A stretch of DNA of 64,000 nt, from the NCBI RefSeq assembly GCF_012034935.1, contig NZ_JAATEN010000011.1, positions 62,001 through 126,000 on the forward strand. Direction: 5' to 3'. Positions within the stretch are counted from its first letter, which is position 1, and each line of letters opens with the position of its first letter. The notes under the pieces were generated by a model that saw only the letters and a list, made by a program, of their open reading frames with translations, ran no database searches and was not told where the DNA came from. This DNA comes from Streptomyces zingiberis. GTDB taxonomy: Bacteria; Actinomycetota; Actinomycetes; Streptomycetales; Streptomycetaceae. This document shows, piece after piece, positions 44,318 through 53,454 of this stretch. The position numbers and the translations under genes were made by a program.

Positions 44318-44971
44318 GTGCGCGTACTGGTCGTCGAGGACGAGCAGCTGCTCGCCGACGCGGTGGCCACCGGCCTGCGCCGGGAGGCCATGGCGGTCGA
44401 CGTGGTCTACGACGGGGCGGCGGCCGAGGAGCGGGTCGGCGTCCACGACTACGACGTGGTCGTCCTCGACCGTGACCTGCCGCTGGTCCACGGCGACGAC
44501 GTGTGCCGCCGGATCGTCGAGCTGGGGCTGCCCACCCGGGTGCTGATGCTCACCGCCTCCGGCGACGTCAGCGACCGGGTGGAGGGGCTGGAGATCGGCG
44601 CCGACGACTACCTGCCCAAGCCGTTCGCCTTCAGCGAACTCACCGCGCGGGTGCGTGCCCTCGGCCGCCGGGCGACGGCGCCGCTGCCGCCCGTCCTGGA
44701 GCGGGCGGGGATCCGGCTGGACCCCAACCGCCGCGAGGTGGCCCGGGAGGGCCGGCCGGTGCAGCTCTCGCCCAAGGAGTTCGCGGTGCTGGAGGTGCTG
44801 CTGCGGGCCGACGGGAACGTGGTCTCCGCGGAGCAGCTGCTGGAGAAGGCGTGGGACGAGAACACCGACCCCTTCACCAACGTGGTGCGGGTGACGGTGA
44901 TGACGCTCCGCCGCAAACTGGGCGAGCCCCCCGTGATCATCACGGTGCCCGGCTCCGGATACCGGATCTGA
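44318..44971 (+). CDS. cutR: Response regulator CutR (OmpR family)
   Basis: 217-aa OmpR/PhoB-type regulator. Receiver domain with acidic pocket VVEDEQ (Glu7-Asp8), phospho-acceptor Asp51 (VVLDRDLPL), Thr79 region LMLTASG and Lys (DDYLPKPF). Winged-helix C-terminal domain from about residue 125 with LSPKEFAVLEVLL and TNVVRVTVMTLRRKLG, ending GSGYRI. The sequence and length closely match what I remember of Streptomyces CutR. GTG 44318 has AAAGGGG upstream. Partner of the adjacent CutS kinase, 6 bp downstream. Reported roles concern envelope and secretion stress. Confidence 0.94.
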   Translation: MRVLVVEDEQLLADAVATGLRREAMAVDVVYDGAAAEERVGVHDYDVVVLDRDLPLVHGDDVCRRIVELGLPTRVLMLTASGDVSDRVEGLEIGADDYLPKPFAFSELTARVRALGRRATAPLPPVLERAGIRLDPNRREVAREGRPVQLSPKEFAVLEVLLRADGNVVSAEQLLEKAWDENTDPFTNVVRVTVMTLRRKLGEPPVIITVPGSGYRI

Positions 44972-44977
44972 CCCGCC

Positions 44978-46225
44978 GTGGCCGCCACCCCCACGCCGCC
45001 CTCGGCGCCGCCGAAGCCGACCTGGGACCCCCGGGGAACGCCGCCGGGTCCGCGCCCCTGGCTCCGTCCCACCATCCGGATACGGCTCACCCTGCTCTAC
45101 GGCGGGATGTTCCTCATCGCCGGGATCGTGCTGCTCTCGATCATCTATCTGCTGGCCGCCGAGGCCCTGGACAAGGGGAGCGCGCTGCCGTTCAAGCTGC
45201 TCTCCGGCAGCTTCCGGCCCACCAGCTCCACCTGCTCCAGCCTCACCGGGCGGACCTTCGAGAACCACGAGGAGTTCAACGCCGCCCTCCAGACCTGTAT
45301 GGACTACCAGCGCCGGCTCGCCCTGGACGGCCTGCTGCGCCGCTCGCTGCTCGCCCTGCTCGGGCTGAGCGTGGCGGCCTTCGCCTTCGGCTACGCCATG
45401 GCCGGCCGCGTGCTCTCCCCGCTCGGCCGGATCACCCGTACGGCCCGCCGCGTCGTCGGCTCCGACCTCTCCCGCCGGATCGAACTCGACGGCCCGGACG
45501 ACGAGTTGAAGGAGCTCGCCGACACCTTCGACGAGATGCTGGACCGGCTGGACCGGGCCTTCGACGCCCAGCGCCGCTTCGTCGCCAACGCCTCGCACGA
45601 GCTGCGCACCCCGCTCGCGATCAACCGCACCCTGCTGGAGGTGCAGCTCTCCGACCCGGAGGCCTCCCCCGAGCTGGCCCAGCTCGGCAAGACGCTGCTG
45701 GCCACCAACGAGCGCAGCGAGCAGCTCGTGGAGGGGCTGCTGCTGCTGGCCCGGAGCGAGAACGAGCTGGTCGACCGGAAGCCGGTGAACCTGGCGGAGG
45801 TCGCCTCCCAGGCGATGGAGCAGGTCCGGGAGGAGGCGCGCGGCAAGGGGGTGGAGCTCCGCGAGGGGCTGCGCCCGGCGGTCGTGCCGGGCAACGGGGT
45901 GCTGCTGGAGCGGGTGGCGCTCAACCTGGTGCAGAACGCCGTGCGCTACAACACCTCCGACGGCTGGGTGGAGGTGGTCACCGAGCGGTGGGACCGGGTG
46001 GCCACGCTGGTGGTCTCCAACACGGGCCCGGTGGTGCCGGCGTACGAGCTGGACAACATCTTCGAGCCGTTCCGCCGGCTGCGCACCGAGCGCACCCGCA
46101 GCGACAAGGGCGTGGGTCTCGGGCTGTCCATCGTCCGGTCGGTGGCCCGGGCGCACGGCGGGTACGTCAGCGCCGAGCCGAGGGAGGGCGGAGGTCTCGT
46201 GATGCGGGTCACCCTGCCTGTCTGA
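44978..46225 (+). CDS. cutS: Sensor histidine kinase CutS
   Basis: 415-aa membrane kinase. Two membrane helices (about 36-60 and 119-142) flank an extracellular sensor of ~58 residues that contains two cysteines, Cys86 and Cys107, well placed for a disulfide; paired cysteines are a known feature of CutS sensors. HAMP domain (143-195), HisKA with phospho-acceptor His207 in NASHELRTPLAINR, and HATPase motifs LVQNAVRYN (N box), FEPFRR and GVGLGLSIVRSV (G box). GTG start 6 bp after cutR stop implies a single operon. The 35-residue Pro-rich cytoplasmic N-tail is unremarkable. Confidence 0.94.
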   Translation: MAATPTPPSAPPKPTWDPRGTPPGPRPWLRPTIRIRLTLLYGGMFLIAGIVLLSIIYLLAAEALDKGSALPFKLLSGSFRPTSSTCSSLTGRTFENHEEFNAALQTCMDYQRRLALDGLLRRSLLALLGLSVAAFAFGYAMAGRVLSPLGRITRTARRVVGSDLSRRIELDGPDDELKELADTFDEMLDRLDRAFDAQRRFVANASHELRTPLAINRTLLEVQLSDPEASPELAQLGKTLLATNERSEQLVEGLLLLARSENELVDRKPVNLAEVASQAMEQVREEARGKGVELREGLRPAVVPGNGVLLERVALNLVQNAVRYNTSDGWVEVVTERWDRVATLVVSNTGPVVPAYELDNIFEPFRRLRTERTRSDKGVGLGLSIVRSVARAHGGYVSAEPREGGGLVMRVTLPV

Positions 46226-46607
46226 GATGCTGGCCCGGGAAGCGCTTCGGGCGGGAAATCCCGAATCCGCCCCAGGTGTTCCCCTGTGGAATCCATCACA
46301 AAGGCGATGTCCGGCCTCTTGACCCTCCGTGGTGGCAAAGGTCGCCGGAAAGCCCGGAAAATGCGGGTTTTCGGCGGTCCCCATCACGGGAAGTACAGGT
46401 GGTGGCCCTGCACGGAAGGGCTCCACGACCGTGTACGGTCCCCATCGCCACCCGGCGCGCTCGCCCCTTCAGGGGGGCCGTCGGGTGTCGATCGGGTAAC
46501 GGGTCTTGATGTGAGGCAAAATCTCCGCCTCAGGTCGGGCACAACACCGGCCCCTCGCGCGTTACGAGCGCTGAGACACCAGCAGACACCCAGAGGGGGA
46601 GAGCGAG
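46226..46607. other. Intergenic region after cutS
   Basis: 382 bp with lower GC. Contains TTGACC (46318-46323) without a good -10, TACGGT (46433-46438) as a possible -10, and a TGAGGC-N9-GCCTCA inverted repeat (46512-46532) about 75 bp before the DUF4193 start. No gene recognised. Confidence 0.45.
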
Positions 46608-46907
46608 ATGGCGACGGACTACGACACCCCGCGCAAGACCGATGACGAGCTCAACGAGGACAGCCTCGAGGAGCTGAAGGCCCGGCGCAACGACAAGTCG
46701 ACCTCGAGTGTGGACGTCGACGAGTTCGAGCAGGCCGAAGGGCTGGAACTGCCCGGCGCGGACCTTTCCAACGAGGAGCTCTCCGTCCGGGTGCTGCCCC
46801 GCCAGGCCGACGAGTTCACCTGCATGAGCTGCTTCCTGGTGCACCACCGGAGCCAGCTCGCCGCGGAGAAGAACGGCCAGCCGGTCTGCCGCGACTGCGC
46901 CGCCTGA
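46608..46907 (+). CDS. DUF4193 family zinc-ribbon protein
   Basis: 99-aa acidic protein widespread in actinobacteria. N-terminal half is charged and probably disordered (MATDYDTPRKTDDELNEDSL). The C-terminal half has a CxxC...CxxC zinc ribbon: Cys72/Cys75 (CMSCF) and Cys94/Cys97 (CRDCAA), preceded by RQADEFT. Good GAGGGGGAGAG Shine-Dalgarno. Single promoter region upstream; followed 8 bp later by a large hypothetical gene. Function unknown; zinc-ribbon proteins of this size often bind RNA polymerase or ribosomes, but that is speculation. Confidence 0.9.
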   Translation: MATDYDTPRKTDDELNEDSLEELKARRNDKSTSSVDVDEFEQAEGLELPGADLSNEELSVRVLPRQADEFTCMSCFLVHHRSQLAAEKNGQPVCRDCAA

Positions 46908-46915
46908 GGCGCCCG

Positions 46916-47899
46916 GTGACCGGCCCCGAGCCGTCACAGGAACGCCGGGCCCGGCGGGAGGGTTCCCCGGGCCCAGCGGAACCGCGGGCGGCCCGTGGGG
47001 CCCCCGCGGAGGGCGTCCCGGCGGGCGGCGACCGCCCCGCCGAGCGGGACGCCCCGCCCCCGGCGCCCGCCGGCCGTCCCGGGGTGGCCGGGACACCGGC
47101 CGCCACCGGCCCGTCCGGCCCCTCCCACCCGTCCGGCGGCTCCGCCGGACCTTCCGGCTCCCCCGGCCGGGCGGACCCGGCTGACCGGGGCCGCGTGGCC
47201 TCCCTCGCGGCCGCGGCCGGCCGGGGAGCGGCCCGCGGCGGACGCGGCCTCGCCCGGGCGGCCGCGATGGTGGCCGACCGCATCGCCGACACCGCCCCGC
47301 GGGTCCCCGTCCGCGATCTCGCGGCGCTGCGCCGCCAGTTTCCCGGCCTCGGGCCGGAGCAGCTCGCGGACAAGCTCGTGACCGGGGCGGTGCGGTCGTC
47401 CGCCGCCGTCGGCGCGGGCGTCGGCGCCGCGGCCATGCTGCCCACGCCGCCCGCCATGCCGGCCGAGCTGGCCGCGGAGATCGTGGGCGTCGCCTCCGTC
47501 GAGTACAAGCTCATCGCCGAGTTGCACGAGGTCTACGGCGTCCCCGTGCCCGGCGGCCCCACCCGGCGCGCGCACGCCTATCTGACCGCCTGGAGCGAGC
47601 GGCGCGGCGTCGACCTGACCTCCGCCGCGCTGACCGCCGACGCGGGCTCCCTGCTGGGGGCCCCGCTCCGCCGGCAACTGCGCCAGCAGGTCCTCAAACG
47701 CGCGGTGCGCAACGTCCCCACGCTGATCCCGTTCCTCGTCGGCGCCGTCGCCGGAGCCGCCGCCAACCGGCGCGAGACGGCCGGGCTGGCCCGCAGGGTC
47801 CGGGCCGATCTGCGCCGCCGCCAGGTGGCCTGGGACCGGCTGCCGCCGGGCACCGGGCCGGAGGACGGCCCGGGGTCCCGGGGACCGGACGCCGGCTGA
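46916..47899 (+). CDS. Hypothetical conserved protein, possible EcsC-like domain
   Basis: 327 aa. The first ~110 residues are Pro/Ala/Gly-rich and disordered. The remainder is Ala-rich and helical with two Gly/Ala hydrophobic segments (AVGAGVGAAAMLPTPPAMPA; LIPFLVGAVAGAAANR) that could insert in or associate with the membrane. IVGVASVEYKLIAELHEVYG and DLTSAALTADAGSLLGAP are reminiscent of EcsC-family proteins, but I am not certain. GTG 46916 lies 8 bp after the DUF4193 stop, so the two are probably co-transcribed. Function not assigned. Confidence 0.7.
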   Translation: MTGPEPSQERRARREGSPGPAEPRAARGAPAEGVPAGGDRPAERDAPPPAPAGRPGVAGTPAATGPSGPSHPSGGSAGPSGSPGRADPADRGRVASLAAAAGRGAARGGRGLARAAAMVADRIADTAPRVPVRDLAALRRQFPGLGPEQLADKLVTGAVRSSAAVGAGVGAAAMLPTPPAMPAELAAEIVGVASVEYKLIAELHEVYGVPVPGGPTRRAHAYLTAWSERRGVDLTSAALTADAGSLLGAPLRRQLRQQVLKRAVRNVPTLIPFLVGAVAGAAANRRETAGLARRVRADLRRRQVAWDRLPPGTGPEDGPGSRGPDAG

Positions 47900-48004
47900 C
47901 CCCGCGGCCGGCCCCGAGGGGGACCGGCGGCCGGAGGCCGCGCCCCCACGCCGGCCCACGCCGGCCGGGCACGGCGCGGCGGGTCAGGACCGTACGGCGG
48001 CGGG

Positions 48005-48448
48005 TCAGGACCGTACGGCCGCCAGCGCGGCGGCCAGCTTCTCCGGGTTCCGGGTGGAGAGATACAGATAGGGCGTGGGGTCCTCGGGGTCCGTGACCTC
48101 CACCCGCAGCGCCGTCGGCACATAGCTGCGCAGCAGCATGAACGCCCGCGGGTCGGCGCGGTGCGTCCGCCAGGCCACCGCCTCCGCCCGGTCCAGCGGC
48201 CGGGCCTCGCCCAGGGCCGTCACCGGGATCCGCGCGTCCCCCGCGACCAGCGAGCCGGCCACCACCCGGATCCGGGCCGAGCCGTACGCGCTCACGGCCA
48301 CCGTGGCGAGCGCCCCGCCGGTGATCAGCGCGCCCAGGGTGGCCAGGGTGCCGAACGGCAGCGCCGTGAGCCCGCAGAAGAGACCGGCGGCCAGCGCGGC
48401 GGTCCACCAGGAGGCCGGGGCGGTGAGGCGTTCCTCGTACGACTGCAT
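48005..48448 (-). CDS. DUF3093 family membrane protein
   Basis: 147-aa actinobacterial protein with two adjacent membrane helices (about 14-58), then a ~90-residue soluble domain that includes SARIRVVAGSLVAGDARIPV and the C-terminal DPTPYLYLSTRNPEKLAAAL. MQSYEERL is the typical family start. CAAGCT lies 6 nt upstream of the ATG on the minus strand (48460-48455), suggesting a leaderless message, and the divergent thioesterase gene starts only 58 bp away. Beside dut in actinobacterial genomes. Function unknown. Confidence 0.88.
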   Translation of the reverse strand: MQSYEERLTAPASWWTAALAAGLFCGLTALPFGTLATLGALITGGALATVAVSAYGSARIRVVAGSLVAGDARIPVTALGEARPLDRAEAVAWRTHRADPRAFMLLRSYVPTALRVEVTDPEDPTPYLYLSTRNPEKLAAALAAVRS

Positions 48449-48506
48449 GGCCCCAGCTTGGCACGGCCGCCCCGGCCCCGGGCGGGCGCGGGTAGGGTTC
48501 CGCCTC

Positions 48507-49091
48507 GTGAGGGGACCAACGACATCGCTGACGCCGCCGGCCGACGCCGTGGCGCCGGCGCGCCATTCCGGCGCGCCCGCGCCCGGGGAACCGCTCGGCT
48601 CCCACTACGACCACTGCTTCGGCTGCGGCGGGAAGCAGCCGCACGGGCTGCACCTGGAGATCCGGGCCGGGGAGGGCGTGAGCGCCACCGCCGTCCTCAC
48701 CGTCCGGGAAGAGCATCAGGGTGCCCCCGGCCTCGCCCACGGCGGGGTGCTCGCCGCGGCGCTGGACGAGACCCTGGGCGCGCTGGGCTGGATGCTGCGG
48801 ACCATCGCGGTCACCGGCCGGCTGGAGACGGACTTCGTCCGGCCGGTGCCGGTCGGCACCGAGCTGCACCTGCGGGCGGAGGTCACCGCGGTCCACGGCC
48901 GGAAGATCTACGCCACCGCGGCCGGCCGGGCCGGCGGCCCGGAGGGGCCCCTCGCCGTGCGCGCGGCCGCCCTCTTCGTCGCGGTGGAGGTCGAGCACTT
49001 CACCGAGAACGGGCGGGACGAGGAGATCCGGGCGGCGATGGCCGACCCGGACCAGGTCCGGGTCGTGCGGGCGTTCGAGGTGAACCCGTGA
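48507..49091 (+). CDS. PaaI-type hotdog-fold thioesterase
   Basis: 194-aa acyl-CoA thioesterase family protein. The hotdog signature is HGGVLAAALDETLG (about 79-92), preceded by the substrate-entry motif CFGCGGKQPHGLHLE found in the PaaI/THEM4-like group, and followed by TGRLETDFVRPVPVG. GTG 48507 is preceded by TAGGGT (48493-48498) with 8 nt between, and no Shine-Dalgarno: leaderless. It overlaps dut by 4 bp (GTGA). Substrate unknown. The first ~30 residues are flexible. Confidence 0.9.
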   Translation: MRGPTTSLTPPADAVAPARHSGAPAPGEPLGSHYDHCFGCGGKQPHGLHLEIRAGEGVSATAVLTVREEHQGAPGLAHGGVLAAALDETLGALGWMLRTIAVTGRLETDFVRPVPVGTELHLRAEVTAVHGRKIYATAAGRAGGPEGPLAVRAAALFVAVEVEHFTENGRDEEIRAAMADPDQVRVVRAFEVNP

Positions 49092-49606
49092 GCCGGCGGC
49101 CTCCGGTGGAGGTCCTGCTCCGCCGCCTCGACCCGGAGGTGCCCGTGCCCGCGTACGGGCACCCGGGGGACGCCGGGGTGGACCTGGTGACCACCGAGCC
49201 CGCCGTGCTCGCCCCCGGTGAGCGGGCGGTGCTGCCCACGGGCGTGTCGATCGCCCTGCCCGACGGGTACGCGGCCTTCGTGCATCCCCGCTCGGGGCTC
49301 GCGGCCCGCTGCGGCGTCGCCCTGGTGAACGCGCCCGGGACCGTCGACGCCGGGTACCGTGGGGAGATCAAGGTGACCGTGGTCAATCTGGACCCGCGCG
49401 AGGCCGTGCGGTTCGCCAGGCTCGACCGCGTCGCCCAGCTGGTCGTGCAGCAGGTCGAGAAGGTGCGCTTCCACGAGGTGGCCGCGCTGCCGGGCTCGGT
49501 GCGGGGCGCTGACGGCTTCGGATCGACCGGCGGGCACGCCGATACGGACGGCCCCGCCGGGGGACATGAACTCGCTTCGGTCGATCACGACCGGGAAGGA
49601 CTGTGA
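49088..49606 (+). CDS. dut: dUTP diphosphatase
   Basis: 172-aa trimeric dUTPase that hydrolyses dUTP to dUMP and PPi, keeping uracil out of DNA. All five motifs are readable: GDAGVDL (27-33), HPRSGLA (66-72), GTVDAGYRGEI with catalytic Asp87, RLDRVAQLVV, and the nucleotide-capping tail ADGFGSTGG. A ~25-residue polar extension follows motif 5. GTG start overlaps the thioesterase stop (GTGA), and the DUF3710 gene begins 1 bp after its stop, so all three form one operon. Confidence 0.96.
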   Translation: MSRRPPVEVLLRRLDPEVPVPAYGHPGDAGVDLVTTEPAVLAPGERAVLPTGVSIALPDGYAAFVHPRSGLAARCGVALVNAPGTVDAGYRGEIKVTVVNLDPREAVRFARLDRVAQLVVQQVEKVRFHEVAALPGSVRGADGFGSTGGHADTDGPAGGHELASVDHDREGL

Positions 49607-49607
49607 C

Positions 49608-50381
49608 GTGTTCGGACGTCGTCGCAAGGGACGCGCAGACGCTGAGGACACCGAGGGCAAGGACGGCGTGGCCCCGGACGCCCCCGAGGCGGACGAGGAG
49701 CCGGAGGCCGCGGACGAGCCGCACCGTGTGAGCCTCCCGCCCGCGCCGCGCCCCGACGGGCCCTGGGACATCTCCGAGGTCGGCAGCCCCGGTGAGGGCC
49801 GGGTCGATCTCGGCGGGATCTTCGTGCCGGGGGTCGAGGGGATGGAGCTGCGGGTGGAGGTCGCCGGCGAGTCCATCGTCGCCGCCACCGTCGTGCTCCG
49901 CGACAGCGCGATCCAGCTCCAGGCCTTCGCCGCGCCCAAGCGCGAGGGCATCTGGAACGAGATCCGTGAGGAGATCGCCGGCGGCATCACCCAGCAGGGC
50001 GGTGTCGTGGACGAGACCGAGGGGCCGCTCGGCTGGGAGCTGCGGGCCCAGGTGCCCGTGCAGCTGCCGGACGGCAAGAACGGCGTGCAGCTGGTGCGCT
50101 TCGTCGGTGTCGACGGGCCCCGCTGGTTCCTGCGCGGGGTGATCTCCGGTCAGGGCGCGGTCCAGCCGCAGGCCGCCGGGCTGCTGGAGCAGATCTTCCG
50201 GGACACCGTGGTGGTCCGGGGCGACCAGCCGATGGCCCCGCGGGACCCGATCGTCCTCAAGCTGCCGGACGACGCGCAGATGGTGCCGGACGGCGTCCAG
50301 CAGGAGGAGCAGCAGGGCTCCCGCTTCGCCGGCGGGGTGGACCGCCTCGCCCGTGGCCCGGAGATCACCGAGATCCGCTGA
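49608..50381 (+). CDS. DUF3710 family protein
   Basis: 257-aa conserved actinobacterial protein of unknown function, almost always next to dut. Begins MFGRRRKGR (GTG 49608, with GGAAGGA upstream), then an acidic linker, then the domain from DGPWDISEVGSPGEGRVDLG through QLQAFAAPKREGIWNEIREE to the tail LPDDAQMVPDG. No membrane segment or catalytic motif that I recognise. Starts 1 bp after dut. Confidence 0.9.
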   Translation: MFGRRRKGRADAEDTEGKDGVAPDAPEADEEPEAADEPHRVSLPPAPRPDGPWDISEVGSPGEGRVDLGGIFVPGVEGMELRVEVAGESIVAATVVLRDSAIQLQAFAAPKREGIWNEIREEIAGGITQQGGVVDETEGPLGWELRAQVPVQLPDGKNGVQLVRFVGVDGPRWFLRGVISGQGAVQPQAAGLLEQIFRDTVVVRGDQPMAPRDPIVLKLPDDAQMVPDGVQQEEQQGSRFAGGVDRLARGPEITEIR

Positions 50382-50551
50382 CGCCCCTCCGCCCGTTCGT
50401 CCGGCCGCCCCGGGCGGGCGGAGCCGTCATGGAGCCGCGCCCGGCCCGTCCGGGCGCGGCTCCGGCGCGTCCGGACCGCGTCCGGGCACCCCGCCGGGCA
50501 CGGGCGGGCACCCCGCGCCCGGCGCCGTGCCGGGGGCGCCAGAATGGGGCC

Positions 50552-53293
50552 ATGGGACGGGGCAAGCTCAGGATCTACCTCGGGGCGGCGCCGGGGGTCG
50601 GCAAGACCTACGCGATGCTCTCCGAGGCGCGCCGCCGCGCCGAGCGGGGCACCGATGTGGTCGTCGCCCTCGCCGAACCGCACGGCCGGCGGTGCACGGC
50701 CGCCCTGCTGGACGGGCTGGAGCAGATCCCGCGGCTGCGGCAGGACGGCGCCGGGCCGGACGGCGCCGGGCCGGGCGGGACCGGCGCGGCCGGCGCCGGC
50801 GGGCGGCCGGCAGGGTCCCGGGGAGGCGGCGGGCCCGGAGCGGCCGAGGCGGATCACGGAGCCGGCGGGCCGGACGGAATCGGTGCCTCCGAAGGGTCCG
50901 CAGGGGCCGGCGGGTCCGGGGAAGCCGGCAGGCCCGAAGGATCCGCCCTGTCCGCCGGGTCCGGCGAGATGGACGTGGCCGCCGTGCTGGAGCGCCGTCC
51001 GGCCGTCGCCGTGGTGGACGAGCTCGCGCACACCAACGCCCCGGGCTCGCGCAACCCCAAGCGCTGGAAGGACGTCGAGGAGCTGCTGCGGGCCGGCATC
51101 GACGTCGTCTCCACCGTCAACATCCAGCATCTGGAGTCCCTCGGCGACGTCGTGGAGTCCATCACCGGGGTGCGGCAGCAGGAGACCGTGCCCGACGAGG
51201 TGGTGCGCCGCGCCGACCAGATCGAGCTGGTCGACATGTCGCCCGAGGCGCTGCGCCGCCGGATGGCGCACGGCAACATCTACGCCCCCGACAAGGTGGA
51301 CGCCGCCCTCTCCAACTACTTCCGCCCCGGCAACCTCACCGCCCTGCGCGAGCTGGCGCTGCTGTGGACCGCGGACCGGGTGGACGAGTACCTCCAGCGC
51401 TACCGCAGCGAGCAGGGGATCCGCTCCACCTGGCAGGCGCGGGAGCGGATCGTCGTGGGGCTGACCGGCGGCCCCGAGGGCCGTACGCTGCTGCGCCGCG
51501 CCGCGCGGGTGGCGGCCCGGGGCTCGGGCGGCGAGATCCTGGCCGTGCACATCTCCCCGAGCACCGGGCTGGCGTACCCCTCACCGAAGGAACTGGCCGT
51601 CCAGCGCACCCTGGTCGAGGATCTGGGCGGCACGTTCCACCACGTCATCGGCGACGCCGTGCCGGAGGCCCTGCTGGACTTCGCGCGGGGGGTCAACGCG
51701 ACGCAGATCCTCCTCGGCTCCAGCCGCCGCAAGCCCTGGCAGTACGTCTTCGGGCCGGGCGTGGGCGCCACCGTCGCCCGCGAGTCGGGGCCCGACCTCG
51801 ACGTGCACATCGTCACCCACGAGGAGGCCGCCAAGGGCCGCGGGCTGCCGGTGCCGCGCGGGGTGCGGCTGGGGCGGTCGCGGAGCGTCGCGGGCTGGCT
51901 GGCGGGGGTCCTCGGACCGGTGCTGCTGACCGTCGTCCTCAACGCCCAGCACCCGCGGCCGGAGTTCGCCAACGACGTGCTGCTCTACCTCTTCGTGGCG
52001 GTGGTGGCGGCGCTGCTCGGCGGGCTGCTGCCGGCGCTGGCCTCGGCGGCGCTCGGCACCGTCCTGCTCAACTACTACTTCACCCCGCCCACGCGCACCC
52101 TCACCGTCGCCGATCCGGGCAACCTCGTCTCCATCGCGGTGTTCTTCGCCGTGGCCGTCTCCGCCGCCGCGGTGGTGGACCTCGCCGCCCGCCGCACCCA
52201 GCAGGCGGCGCGGCTGCGCGCCGAGTCGCAGATCCTCTCCTTCCTGGCGGGCGGGGTGCTGCGCGGGGAGACCAGCCTGGAGGCGCTGCTGGAGCGGGTC
52301 CGGGAGACCTTCGCCATGGGCTCGGTCGCGCTGCTGGAGCGGGAGAGCGACGTGGAGCCGTGGCGGCGGGCGGGCACGGTCGGCCCGGACCCGGCGGGCT
52401 GCCCCGAGGACGCCGACGTGGACATGCCCGTCGGGGACCACATGATGCTGGCGCTGCGCGGCCGGGTGCTGCCCGCCGCGGACCGCCGGGTGCTCTCCGC
52501 CTTCGCCGCCCAGGCCGTGGCGGTACGGGACCGGGAGCGGCTGGTGGGCGAGGCCGAGCGGGCCCGGGAACTGGCGGAGGGCAACCGCATCCGCACGGCG
52601 CTGCTGGCCGCCGTCTCGCACGATCTGCGCACGCCGCTCGCGGCCATCAAGGCCGCCGTCTCCTCCCTCCGCTCCGCGGACGTCTCCTGGTCGGCGGAGG
52701 ACGAGCGGGAGCTGCTGGCCGGGATCGAGGAGGGCGCGGACCGACTCGACCACCTGGTGGGCAATCTGCTGGACATGTCACGCCTCCAGACCGGCACCGT
52801 CACCCCGCTGATCCGCGACGCCGACCTCGACGAGGTGGTGCCCGTGGCCCTCGGCGGGGTGCCCGACGGCAGCGTGGTGCTCGACGTCCCGGAGACCCTG
52901 CCCATGGTGGCCGTGGACCCGGGGCTGCTGGAACGGGCGGTCGCGAACGTGGTGGAGAACGCCGTCAAGTACAGCCCGGACGGCGCGCCGGTGATGGTCG
53001 CGGCGAGCGCCCTGGGGGAGCGGGTGGAACTGCGCGTGGTGGACCGGGGGCCGGGGGTGCCGGACACCGCGAAGGAACGCATATTCGAGCCCTTCCAGCG
53101 CCACGGGGACGCCCCGCAGGGCGCCGGCGTGGGCCTCGGGCTCGCCGTCGCCCGCGGCTTCGCCGAGGCGATGGGCGGCACCCTGACCGCCGAGGACACC
53201 CCGGGCGGCGGGATGACCATGGTGCTCACGCTGCGGGCCGCCGGGGGCCGCCCGCCCTGCCGCCCCGGCCTGCCCGCGACGGTGACCTCGTGA
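50552..53293 (+). CDS. kdpD: Sensor histidine kinase KdpD
   Basis: 913-aa potassium/turgor sensor kinase. N-terminal KdpD domain with Walker A GAAPGVGKT (11-19) and VVDELAHTNAPGSRNPKRW; a USP-like domain (about 300-420); four DUF4118 membrane helices (about 445-550); GAF-like region; HisKA with His690 in VSHDLRTPLAAIK; and HATPase with VVENAVKYS and GVGLGLAVARGFAEAMGG. Unusually, residues ~65-139 are a Gly/Ala/Pro-rich low-complexity insertion inside the KdpD domain. CAGAAT sits 6 nt before the ATG (possible leaderless start). Partner of the following kdpE; the kdpABC transporter genes are not in the window. Confidence 0.94.
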   Translation: MGRGKLRIYLGAAPGVGKTYAMLSEARRRAERGTDVVVALAEPHGRRCTAALLDGLEQIPRLRQDGAGPDGAGPGGTGAAGAGGRPAGSRGGGGPGAAEADHGAGGPDGIGASEGSAGAGGSGEAGRPEGSALSAGSGEMDVAAVLERRPAVAVVDELAHTNAPGSRNPKRWKDVEELLRAGIDVVSTVNIQHLESLGDVVESITGVRQQETVPDEVVRRADQIELVDMSPEALRRRMAHGNIYAPDKVDAALSNYFRPGNLTALRELALLWTADRVDEYLQRYRSEQGIRSTWQARERIVVGLTGGPEGRTLLRRAARVAARGSGGEILAVHISPSTGLAYPSPKELAVQRTLVEDLGGTFHHVIGDAVPEALLDFARGVNATQILLGSSRRKPWQYVFGPGVGATVARESGPDLDVHIVTHEEAAKGRGLPVPRGVRLGRSRSVAGWLAGVLGPVLLTVVLNAQHPRPEFANDVLLYLFVAVVAALLGGLLPALASAALGTVLLNYYFTPPTRTLTVADPGNLVSIAVFFAVAVSAAAVVDLAARRTQQAARLRAESQILSFLAGGVLRGETSLEALLERVRETFAMGSVALLERESDVEPWRRAGTVGPDPAGCPEDADVDMPVGDHMMLALRGRVLPAADRRVLSAFAAQAVAVRDRERLVGEAERARELAEGNRIRTALLAAVSHDLRTPLAAIKAAVSSLRSADVSWSAEDERELLAGIEEGADRLDHLVGNLLDMSRLQTGTVTPLIRDADLDEVVPVALGGVPDGSVVLDVPETLPMVAVDPGLLERAVANVVENAVKYSPDGAPVMVAASALGERVELRVVDRGPGVPDTAKERIFEPFQRHGDAPQGAGVGLGLAVARGFAEAMGGTLTAEDTPGGGMTMVLTLRAAGGRPPCRPGLPATVTS

Positions 53294-53454
53294 CGGCCGC
53301 CGGACCGGGCGGGGCGTATGGTCCTCCCGGTCCCCCGGAGCGCGGCGGCTCCCGGGCGCCCCGGCCGGGCGGCCCGCCGGAGCCGTCGCCGGAGCCATCG
53401 CCGGAGCCGTCCCGGCCCGCCGGGCCCAGGAGACGAGAGAGAGGCCGCACCGCC

